NCBI GenBank assembly: GCA_023257035.1 | Contig: JALRDI010000033.1 | Span: 1 to 5,057, forward strand | DNA: 5,057 nucleotides | Direction of reading: 5' to 3' | Source of the DNA: Ilumatobacteraceae bacterium | GTDB lineage: Bacteria > Actinomycetota > Acidimicrobiia > Acidimicrobiales > Ilumatobacteraceae | Part shown: one piece after another, positions 1-4,635 of the stretch | Layout: every line of letters starts with the position of its first letter | Position numbering within the stretch: position 1 is the first letter of the stretch | The notes under the pieces: generated by a model | Told to the model about the DNA's origin: nothing | Seen by the model: the letters and a program-made list of their open reading frames with translations, nothing else | Databases searched by the model: none | Translations under genes and position numbers: made by a program

Positions 1-68
1 ACGGCAGCGACCCCGACGATCAGTGCTGCAACTCGTAAACGTCGACTTGGTGGTTCTGCTGCGAACAC
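1..68 (-). CDS. Possible 5' end of a divergent membrane or exported protein (partial)
   Basis: Read on the minus strand from a GTG at 68-66, this frame stays open to the window edge. It gives a short N-terminus with arginines (PPSRRLR) followed by a hydrophobic run (VAALIVGVAAV). That is the layout of a signal anchor or signal peptide. Only about 22 residues are visible, so no family can be named. No clear Shine-Dalgarno precedes this GTG. An in-frame GTG at 140-138 is an alternative start, but the extra residues (PPPHERQWRHP) look non-coding. The competing reading is a plus-strand C-terminus in frame 1 ending at the TGA 100-102. That one is compositionally unremarkable, and I prefer the minus reading because of its signal-like pattern. 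The gene would be divergent from moaE. Confidence 0.4.
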   Translation of the reverse strand, partial: MFAAEPPSRRLRVAALIVGVAA

Positions 69-79
69 AATGCGATGCT

Positions 80-97
80 CGGCTGAGATCTCAGCCG
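80..97. repeat. Perfect 18-bp palindrome
   Basis: CGGCTGAGATCTCAGCCG is identical to its own reverse complement across all 18 bases, and symmetry breaks at the flanking bases. There is no loop and no following T-run, so a DNA operator for a dimeric regulator fits better than a terminator. It ends 12 nt upstream of the putative minus-strand GTG at 68, where it could also affect transcription or ribosome access for that gene. I do not recognise it as the site of a known regulator. Confidence 0.6.
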
Positions 98-142
98 GGT
101 GACGCCATTGGCGTTCATGGGGAGGGGGAACGAGGTCCACGA

Positions 143-154
143 ACAGTCGACTGT
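143..154. repeat. Perfect 12-bp palindrome
   Basis: ACAGTCGACTGT is a perfect 12-bp dyad in the same intergenic region, about 60 bp upstream of the preferred moaE start. It shares no sequence with the 18-bp palindrome, so the two are not copies of one operator. Function is unknown, and a chance occurrence is possible. Confidence 0.45.
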
Positions 155-199
155 AGTAACTGTGATGCGCAATCTGCGGTCAGGGCCCTCGAAGAGGAC

Positions 200-205
200 T
201 ACGCT
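200..205 (+). promoter_or_regulatory. Candidate -10 box for a leaderless moaE transcript
   Basis: TACGCT fits the actinobacterial -10 pattern TANNNT. It ends 7 nt before the GTG at 213, the spacing expected when transcription begins at or next to the start codon. No clear -35 is visible. The alternative translation signal, AGAGGA at 193-198, stands 14 nt from the GTG, too far for a good Shine-Dalgarno. The short degenerate motif keeps confidence low. Confidence 0.35.
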
Positions 206-212
206 TCACTCT

Positions 213-695
213 GTGCAGGCTCCCGAACGTGACAACAACTGGTTTGAAGTCACGTCTGCCGTGTTGGCTGCGGGAGTTGCTCATGACTGGTGTGTGCAAC
301 CTGAATGTGGCGCCGTCACCCTGTTCTCAGGCACTGTTCGAGATCACGCCGACGGACGTGACGATGTTGTTGCCCTGACGTATGAGGCCTACGAAGAAAA
401 GACCATTGATTCTTTTACAGCGATCGCAACGGAACTAAGAACTCGTTGGCCCGATGTTGGGCGAGTCGTCATCTGGCATCGCATCGGCCGTCTCGAATTG
501 TGCGAGGTGTCGGTGATCGTTGCAGTGTCATCACCACATCGTCCTGTCGCATTCGAAGCGGCCCGATTTGCGATTGATGCATTAAAGGTTTCGGCCCCGA
601 TCTGGAAGCACGAAGAGTGGTCGGACGGTTCAGACTGGGGTACCGGGGCATCGCCGATTGCACGACCGCAAGATGTCGCGTCGGAGCGCAACTGA
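213..695 (+). CDS. moaE: Molybdopterin synthase catalytic (large) subunit MoaE
   Basis: MoaE is the large subunit of cytosolic molybdopterin synthase. With thiocarboxylated MoaD it inserts two sulfurs into cyclic pyranopterin monophosphate to make molybdopterin. Family motifs are clear from residue 32 onward: CGAVTLFSGTVRDH (about 32-45), YEAYEE, HRIGRLE (about 89-95), SSPHR (about 106-110) and LKVSAPIWKHE. The two lysines of that last motif (K125 and K132, seven apart) match the catalytic pair K119 and K126 of E. coli MoaE. From GTG 213 the protein is 160 residues, close to the usual ~150. The frame is open from GTG 99, and ATG 165 is also possible, but both add an N-terminus without family character and lack a good ribosome site. 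No moaD or other cofactor gene is in the window. The stop lies one nucleotide before the next ATG, so it heads a co-transcribed unit. The product is certain; the start is moderately sure. Confidence 0.93.
   Translation: MQAPERDNNWFEVTSAVLAAGVAHDWCVQPECGAVTLFSGTVRDHADGRDDVVALTYEAYEEKTIDSFTAIATELRTRWPDVGRVVIWHRIGRLELCEVSVIVAVSSPHRPVAFEAARFAIDALKVSAPIWKHEEWSDGSDWGTGASPIARPQDVASERN
683..686 (+). promoter_or_regulatory. Shine-Dalgarno that decides the start of the small membrane protein
   Basis: GGAG inside the end of moaE stands 10 nt before the ATG at 697. The in-frame alternatives, TTG 658 and ATG 673, have no such element, and starting there would put a polar, basic stretch before the membrane segment. 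Confidence 0.55.
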
Positions 696-696
696 G

Positions 697-906
697 ATGC
701 CACTTTTCATCATTGCTGCCGCAATTGTTGCCCTTGCTCTCTTACTTATTGTTCGCAGGACGAAACGAAGCGACGATGCAGTGTCAGACTTTCGGCGTCA
801 GATCAACGCGTTGTCATCCGATGCGCGCAAGAACGTGACAGATCGGGTTCGCCAGATCTCTGACGAAGTACCAGAAGACGAACAGGGCGGATCCAATGGC
901 TCGTGA
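697..906 (+). CDS. Small single-pass membrane protein of unknown function
   Basis: I do not recognise this 69-residue protein. It begins with a hydrophobic helix (PLFIIAAAIVALALLLIV, residues 2-19). A basic cluster follows (RRTKR, 20-24), which by the positive-inside rule puts the N-terminus outside and the rest in the cytoplasm. Residues 25-69 are highly charged, probably helical in the first part (DFRRQINALSSDARKNVTDR), and end in an acidic, Gly/Ser-rich tail. The preferred ATG is one nucleotide after the moaE stop, with GGAG 10 nt upstream. The 3' end overlaps the mreB start by 11 nt, so translation of the two is probably coupled. That context suggests, by inference only, a membrane-proximal partner of the MreB homologue. 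It could equally be an unrelated small protein. Coding status is supported by the tight packing and coherent membrane topology. Confidence 0.7.
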   Translation: MPLFIIAAAIVALALLLIVRRTKRSDDAVSDFRRQINALSSDARKNVTDRVRQISDEVPEDEQGGSNGS

Positions 907-1900
907 CCTTGCGATTGACCTAGGAACGGCGAACACACTCGTCTACATGAAGGGCAAAGGGATCGTGCTCAATGAGCCATCGGTCATTGCTCTCAATCGC
1001 CAGACAGGCGAAGTGCTTGCCACGGGTCGAGAAGCGTGGCAGATGATCGGCAGAACTCCGGGGTACATCGTTGCTGTCCGCCCACTGCGCGGGGGAGCGA
1101 TCACCGACTTTGAAATCACGGAGCGCATGATTCGCTTACTGCTTCAGCGCGTGGGAGTAAGCAGATTCACCAGGCCAAAGGTGGTGATCTGTGTGCCATC
1201 GGCCATTACCGAGGTTGAGCGACGTGCCGTGACCGATGCGGCTCGGCGTGCCGGTGCAGCGGATGCGAACCTCATCGAGCAACCGATGGCAGCAGCCATC
1301 GGTGCCGATCTTCCGATTGATGAACCGGTTGGCAACATGGTCATTGATATTGGTGGAGGTACCAGTGAAACGGCCGTGATTTCGCTCGGTGGAATTGTTG
1401 CACTCGAAGCTGTTCGTGTGGGGTCGTTCGACATCGACGCTGCAATTCAGAATCACATCAGGCGTGAGCACGGCATCGCGATCGGCGAGCGAACTGCAGA
1501 GGAAATCAAGATTGCAATCGGCTCAGCAGCTGAAACCGTCGATGAAGCGACCGCAGAGGTTCGTGGTCGAGACCTCATGTCTGGGCTGCCGAAGACCGTC
1601 GTGCTGACCCCCGAAGAAATTCGAGAGGCGATCGAGGATCCTGTGTCATCAATTGTTGCCTCCGTCGTGCGGTGTCTTGCGAAGGCCCCTCCAGAACTCT
1701 CTCAGGATTTCCTCGTTCGAGGCATGTACCTGGTGGGTGGTGGCGGATTGCTTCGCGGGCTTGCTGCTCGCATCGAACGAGAGACGGAAGTGCCTGTTCG
1801 GATGTCGAATGTGCCGCTAGAGGCAGTCGTACTCGGTGCCGGTCATGTGATTGAGCACTATGACGCGCTTAAAGGCATGTTTATGGGCGTCCGACGCTGA
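896..1900 (+). CDS. mreB: MreB-family bacterial actin, divergent and apart from the mre cluster
   Basis: This is a full-length (334 aa) MreB/Mbl-type actin: ATP-binding filaments on the inner membrane face that guide lateral wall synthesis. Visible elements are phosphate loop 1 (DLGTANTLVY, 8-17), VPSAITEVERRAV (100-112), phosphate loop 2 (DIGGGTSETAVIS, 151-163), GERTAEEIKI (197-206), SGLPKTV (229-235) and the adenosine loop (GGGGLLRGL, 281-289). Several signature positions differ from ordinary MreB. The usual EEPMAAAIG is EQPMAAAIG (Q129), the usual DGVIADF is GGAITDF (66-72), and the usual GDE(F/M)D region reads GSFDID (176-181). The C-terminus ends in a short hydrophobic/basic stretch, LKGMFMGVRR. 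GGGCGG 5 nt before the ATG is a plausible ribosome site. The start overlaps the preceding small gene, and the 3' end overlaps the convergent dehydrogenase by 20 bp. No mreC, mreD, pbp2 or rodA follows, so it may be a specialised paralogue. Family certain, exact role uncertain. Confidence 0.93.
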   Translation: MARDLAIDLGTANTLVYMKGKGIVLNEPSVIALNRQTGEVLATGREAWQMIGRTPGYIVAVRPLRGGAITDFEITERMIRLLLQRVGVSRFTRPKVVICVPSAITEVERRAVTDAARRAGAADANLIEQPMAAAIGADLPIDEPVGNMVIDIGGGTSETAVISLGGIVALEAVRVGSFDIDAAIQNHIRREHGIAIGERTAEEIKIAIGSAAETVDEATAEVRGRDLMSGLPKTVVLTPEEIREAIEDPVSSIVASVVRCLAKAPPELSQDFLVRGMYLVGGGGLLRGLAARIERETEVPVRMSNVPLEAVVLGAGHVIEHYDALKGMFMGVRR

Positions 1901-3119
1901 CAACATCACCGTTACCGGTTGTGATGACGAGTTCCCCTCGGTGATCACGCTCGATTGAGGTTGGGAAATTGACGGCCGCAAGTTCCACGCTCGTGCCGGT
2001 GACGTGATTGAACGCGCTCATCACTCCAGTGCAGTAATCGACGTAGACGTACCAGCCCCAGAGGTCGTCGATGAGGTCACCTCGATAGACGACCCCTCCA
2101 GTGATTGAGCAGGCGCCATCAGTGTGGGGGTACGTGAAGATGGGTTCAGCCTCAGTTGAACGCGTGTCTGGGGCAACATCGTTGTTGTAGGGCTCGAAAC
2201 CCTCAGACGAACTCCACCCAAAATCGATTGCTCTTCCACCAATGATGCTGTCACCGGCTTCGACACGGTTGATCTCTTCGTGATCACTCTGTCCGACATC
2301 GGCGACCCATAGGTCAGCAGTCAGGGGGTCGACGTCGATGCGCCACGGATTTCGAAGTCCACTTGACCACACCTCTCCGAGCGCAACACCGATGTACGGA
2401 TTGTCATCGGGAATCACATACCCGCCATCAGCAAGCGGGATGATTCGTAAGAGTTTGCCAAGCGGGTCATCAAGGTTGTGTGCATGTCGTTGCGGGTCTC
2501 CACCCGAGCCACCATCGCCGACCGCAATGAGCAAGCTCCCATCTGGCAACACCTCGAGATCGCCGCCATTGTGATTGCCATATGGTTGAGAGATCGTCAT
2601 GATCGTTACGAGATTGTCGCTGTCGAATGACCCGTCCGCGGATCTAGGTGCGGAGGCGATGATGGTGGTGCCTTCAGATCCCTCTTCAGACGAGGTGAAG
2701 TTGAGAAAGATCAATTCGCCGTCGGCCGAGATTGCCGCACCGAGGAGTCCTTGTTCACCGTTATGACGGGTGAGATGAGAGATGTCGAGGACAACTGCCG
2801 GGGTTGCGTCAGCAAAGCTGTAGATGACTCCGCGCTGTTCCACGACGAGAAGTCGTTCTCCCACGGGGTCGGCAACGGCATCGCTCAGTGCCTCAAATGA
2901 TGTGTCAGTCGATAGTGAGACTGTTGGTGTCGTTGCTGCTGGTTCGGGCGAACGTTCGACAGCGGTGGCGACCAAGGTTGTCGTCGTCGCTGGTTGCTGT
3001 GTGGCCAGCTCAGGAGCGGTGACAACTCCAGAAATTGCAGGCGTCACTTCGTCAGTCGATGGGCCACATGCCGCAATGCATGCTGAGATCACAATTGCGG
3101 CGAGTGGACGTCGAATCAT
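1881..3119 (-). CDS. Lipoprotein of the PQQ-dependent sugar dehydrogenase family (sGDH-like beta-propeller)
   Basis: This 412-residue protein starts with a lipoprotein signal: basic MIRR, a hydrophobic stretch and lipobox IAAC, with the acylated Cys at 18. A Thr/Pro/Ala-rich linker (about 20-70) should tether the domain outside the membrane. The rest matches the soluble glucose/aldose sugar dehydrogenase family. Its motifs are GEQGLLGAA (121-129), NHNGGDLEVLPDG (182-194, with H183 at the catalytic-base position), VGDGGSGGDP (200-209), GLRNPWRIDVDP (254-265), VADVGQ (272-277), FGW (300-302) and CSITGGVVYRG (337-347). C337 and C363 could form a disulfide. Known members oxidise aldoses with PQQ and calcium, but related proteins are uncharacterised and the true substrate cannot be read here. 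No PQQ biosynthesis gene is present. Its ATG overlaps the tesB stop (ATGA) and lacks a strong Shine-Dalgarno, so translation probably depends on coupling. It ends in TAA, overlapping mreB tail-to-tail. Confidence 0.88.
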   Translation of the reverse strand: MIRRPLAAIVISACIAACGPSTDEVTPAISGVVTAPELATQQPATTTTLVATAVERSPEPAATTPTVSLSTDTSFEALSDAVADPVGERLLVVEQRGVIYSFADATPAVVLDISHLTRHNGEQGLLGAAISADGELIFLNFTSSEEGSEGTTIIASAPRSADGSFDSDNLVTIMTISQPYGNHNGGDLEVLPDGSLLIAVGDGGSGGDPQRHAHNLDDPLGKLLRIIPLADGGYVIPDDNPYIGVALGEVWSSGLRNPWRIDVDPLTADLWVADVGQSDHEEINRVEAGDSIIGGRAIDFGWSSSEGFEPYNNDVAPDTRSTEAEPIFTYPHTDGACSITGGVVYRGDLIDDLWGWYVYVDYCTGVMSAFNHVTGTSVELAAVNFPTSIERDHRGELVITTGNGDVVSVGRP

Positions 3120-3967
3120 CGCTCGAGTCGGATGAGGCCCTCTTGAACAACGTTGATTGCAAGGTGGCCGTCAGCGTTGTAAATCGACCCAGCTGCTAAG
3201 CCCCTTGCGCTCGATGAGGAAATCGCATGTTGCTCATATAGCAACCAATCATCGGCTCGGAATGGCCGATGGAACCACATCGCGTGGTCCAGTGACGCCA
3301 TTTGTACTCCGTCGAACCAGTTGCGGCCATGTGGGAGCAAGGTGGTGTCGAGCAATGTCATATCGCTGGCATATGTGACGATGCAGGCGTGCAGAGTGGG
3401 GTCAGAAGGAAGTGTCCCGTTGGCGCGCATCCACACCTTCTGACCATTCGTTCGCTGATTTCCGCGTGACATCGGGTCGCCGTTGACGTACCGCACATCG
3501 ATTGGACGAGGTGTGTCGTACATTGGCCCGATCTTGTCTTTGTAGGGCTCCATGCGTTCTTGAAAGTTCGGCAAGGTCTCAGGTGCCGGTACATCGATCG
3601 GGGCAGGATTGTGATGATCGAGGCCAGGCTCTTGGTCATGAAAGCTCGCCTGAAGGTTAAAAATTGCTCTTCCGTGTTGGATGGCAACGACGCGACGAGT
3701 TGAAAAGCTCTTCCCGTCTCGAATTCGGTCCACCTCATACACGATTGGAACCTTCGGGTCACCAGGGCGAAGGAAATATGCGTGGAGAGAGTGGACGAGC
3801 CGACCTGGTTCCTCCACCGTGCGAGCAGCAGCGACAAGAGCTTGGCCTGCAACTTGGCCTCCAAAGACCCGCTGGCGATCTTCATCCGGAGACAGGCCAC
3901 GGAACAGGTTGACTTCGATCGGTTCAAGATCGAGAAGGGTGATGAGTTCGTCTAGTGCTTCTTGCAC
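3116..3967 (-). CDS. tesB: Acyl-CoA thioesterase II (TesB)
   Basis: TesB is a cytosolic double-hotdog enzyme that hydrolyses acyl-CoAs to free fatty acid and CoA. At 283 residues it matches the E. coli protein (about 286). Motifs in order are RVFGGQVAGQALVAA (33-47), LHAYFLRPGDP (61-71), GKSFSTRRV (85-93), the second-hotdog YASDMTLLDTTLLPHG (199-214), ASLDHAMWFHRPFRADDWLLY (224-244) and SSARGL...VQEGLIR (252-280). The catalytic set D204/T228/Q278 of E. coli corresponds to D202, S225 and Q275. Ser replaces Thr, a conservative change I believe is common in actinobacterial members. The GTG start is supported by AGGA 7 nt upstream. The gene is divergent from the methyltransferase with 32 bp between starts. 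Its stop overlaps the next start by 4 nt, so it and the sugar dehydrogenase form an operon. A link in lipid turnover is possible but unproven. Confidence 0.95.
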   Translation of the reverse strand: MQEALDELITLLDLEPIEVNLFRGLSPDEDRQRVFGGQVAGQALVAAARTVEEPGRLVHSLHAYFLRPGDPKVPIVYEVDRIRDGKSFSTRRVVAIQHGRAIFNLQASFHDQEPGLDHHNPAPIDVPAPETLPNFQERMEPYKDKIGPMYDTPRPIDVRYVNGDPMSRGNQRTNGQKVWMRANGTLPSDPTLHACIVTYASDMTLLDTTLLPHGRNWFDGVQMASLDHAMWFHRPFRADDWLLYEQHAISSSSARGLAAGSIYNADGHLAINVVQEGLIRLER

Positions 3968-3974
3968 ATCTCCA

Positions 3975-3978
3975 TCCT
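3975..3978 (-). promoter_or_regulatory. Shine-Dalgarno of tesB
   Basis: On the minus strand AGGA lies 7 nt before the GTG start at 3967, with a second GGAG nearer the start. Together they support GTG rather than a downstream codon as the tesB start. Confidence 0.6.
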
Positions 3979-3987
3979 GCCATCACA

Positions 3988-3993
3988 TAGCCT
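3988..3993 (+). promoter_or_regulatory. Candidate -10 box for a leaderless methyltransferase transcript
   Basis: TAGCCT fits TANNNT. Its last T is 7 positions before the G of the GTG start at 4000, exactly where a -10 box would sit if transcription began on the start codon. No Shine-Dalgarno precedes that GTG, and the frame is closed by TAG at 3988-3990, so no earlier start exists. TTGCAC at 3962-3967 resembles a -35, but the 20-bp spacer is long. The promoter occupies the whole gap to the divergent tesB. Confidence 0.5.
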
Positions 3994-3999
3994 TATTTC

Positions 4000-4635
4000 G
4001 TGCAATTGGATGATGAGAAGCAACGCGTGCTCGCTGGAACGAAGGGTTTTATGCCAGATGATGAAGGTGAGGCTCTCTTCGTCGCTGCTCAGCAGGTCTG
4101 TCGGTCGGAAGTTGATGGTCCGATTGTTGAGATTGGGTCGTATTGCGGGCGCTCGACGATCTGGCTTGGAGCGGCCGCGCAATCAGAGGGGCGGGTCGTT
4201 GTCACCGTTGACCATCATCGAGGTTCGGAAGAAACCCAAGCAGGCTGGGAACATCATGACCCTGAGGTTGTTGATCCTCGAATCAGCAAAATGGACACGC
4301 TGCCGTTTCTGCGCAGGACGCTCTTCGACGCTGGGTTAGAAGACACAGTGATCGCCGTCGTTGGAAAATCTCCGGCCGTGGCTTCGGTGTGGGGCCAAGA
4401 AATTGCCATGTTGTTCATCGATGGCGGTCACGCAGCAGAGCACGCCGCTGCTGACTACCGGTCATGGGCGCCGCATCTGGCAAAAGGTGGCGTGCTTGCC
4501 ATTCACGACGTATTTGCACACCCCGCAGACGGGGGTCAGGCCCCGCACGATGAGATATATCAACCCGCACTTCGCTCGGGAGACTTTGCTGAATTTAGTG
4601 CGACTGGTTCGTTGCGGTTACTGCGACGGCTGTAG
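4000..4635 (+). CDS. Class I SAM-dependent methyltransferase (Methyltransf_24-like)
   Basis: This 211-residue protein has a Rossmann-fold methyltransferase core. Motif I is VEIGSYCGRST (43-53), the second acidic strand is VTVDHHRG (68-75), and the post-motif region is LFIDGGHAAEHAAADY (about 138-153) leading into HLAKGGVLAIHDVF (about 159-172). The order and the IDGGH and AIHD motifs match the Methyltransf_24 group. VDHHRGSEE, GWEHHD and a terminal SATGSLRLLRR are features I associate with a conserved actinobacterial subfamily without assigned substrate. I therefore do not name an acceptor. GTG 4000 is preferred because the segment TKGFMPDDEG (14-23) looks part of the conserved N-terminus and a TANNNT box lies just upstream. 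ATG 4051, preceded by AAGGG, is an alternative that would remove 17 residues. The 3' end overlaps the convergent MFS gene by 18 bp. Confidence 0.85.
   Translation: MQLDDEKQRVLAGTKGFMPDDEGEALFVAAQQVCRSEVDGPIVEIGSYCGRSTIWLGAAAQSEGRVVVTVDHHRGSEETQAGWEHHDPEVVDPRISKMDTLPFLRRTLFDAGLEDTVIAVVGKSPAVASVWGQEIAMLFIDGGHAAEHAAADYRSWAPHLAKGGVLAIHDVFAHPADGGQAPHDEIYQPALRSGDFAEFSATGSLRLLRRL

Larger units (their letters stand above)
69..212. promoter_or_regulatory. Intergenic region, probably a divergent promoter region
   Basis: This stretch of about 145 bp lies between the putative minus-strand start at 68 and the preferred moaE start at 213. Two plus-strand frames are open across it, but they give protein without family character and are best explained as chance. 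It holds two perfect palindromes (80-97 and 143-154) and a TANNNT box just before moaE. I see no convincing -35 hexamer on either strand. If moaE instead starts at GTG 99 or ATG 165, part of this region would be coding. Confidence 0.45.

Noticed and set aside
99..212. N-terminal extension of MoaE from GTG 99, with a GTGA overlap to a frame-1 stop at 100-102
   Set aside because: The GTGA arrangement looks like translational coupling, but the 38 added residues have no MoaE character and the protein would exceed the family's usual length. A start at 213 fits better.
1904..1926. Hairpin CATCAC/GTGATG just after the mreB stop, as a terminator
   Set aside because: The stem is only 6 bp with an 11-nt loop, no T-run follows, and the sequence is inside the coding region of the convergent dehydrogenase. 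It is not a convincing intrinsic terminator.
2189..2204. Short inverted repeat around AGGGCTCGAAACCCT
   Set aside because: It is inside conserved coding sequence of the dehydrogenase, with a 4-bp stem, and is likely coincidental.
2338..2574. Plus-strand open frame inside the sugar dehydrogenase gene
   Set aside because: It lies antisense to well-conserved propeller motifs and its translation has no domain character, so it is a shadow of the minus-strand gene.
2824..3135. Plus-strand open frame of about 100 codons opposite the lipoprotein linker
   Set aside because: It is explained by the Thr/Ala/Pro-rich codons of the linker on the other strand, which give Ser/Val/Ala-rich antisense sequence. 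No ribosome site or family match.
3358..3927. Long alternative minus-strand frame (189 codons) within tesB
   Set aside because: It overlaps the TesB frame, whose catalytic and fold motifs are all present. The alternative translation has no recognisable motifs.
3962..4339. Plus-strand open frame of 125 codons beginning at 3962
   Set aside because: It overlaps the methyltransferase in another frame and ends within it. Only the 4000-4635 frame carries the SAM-binding motifs.
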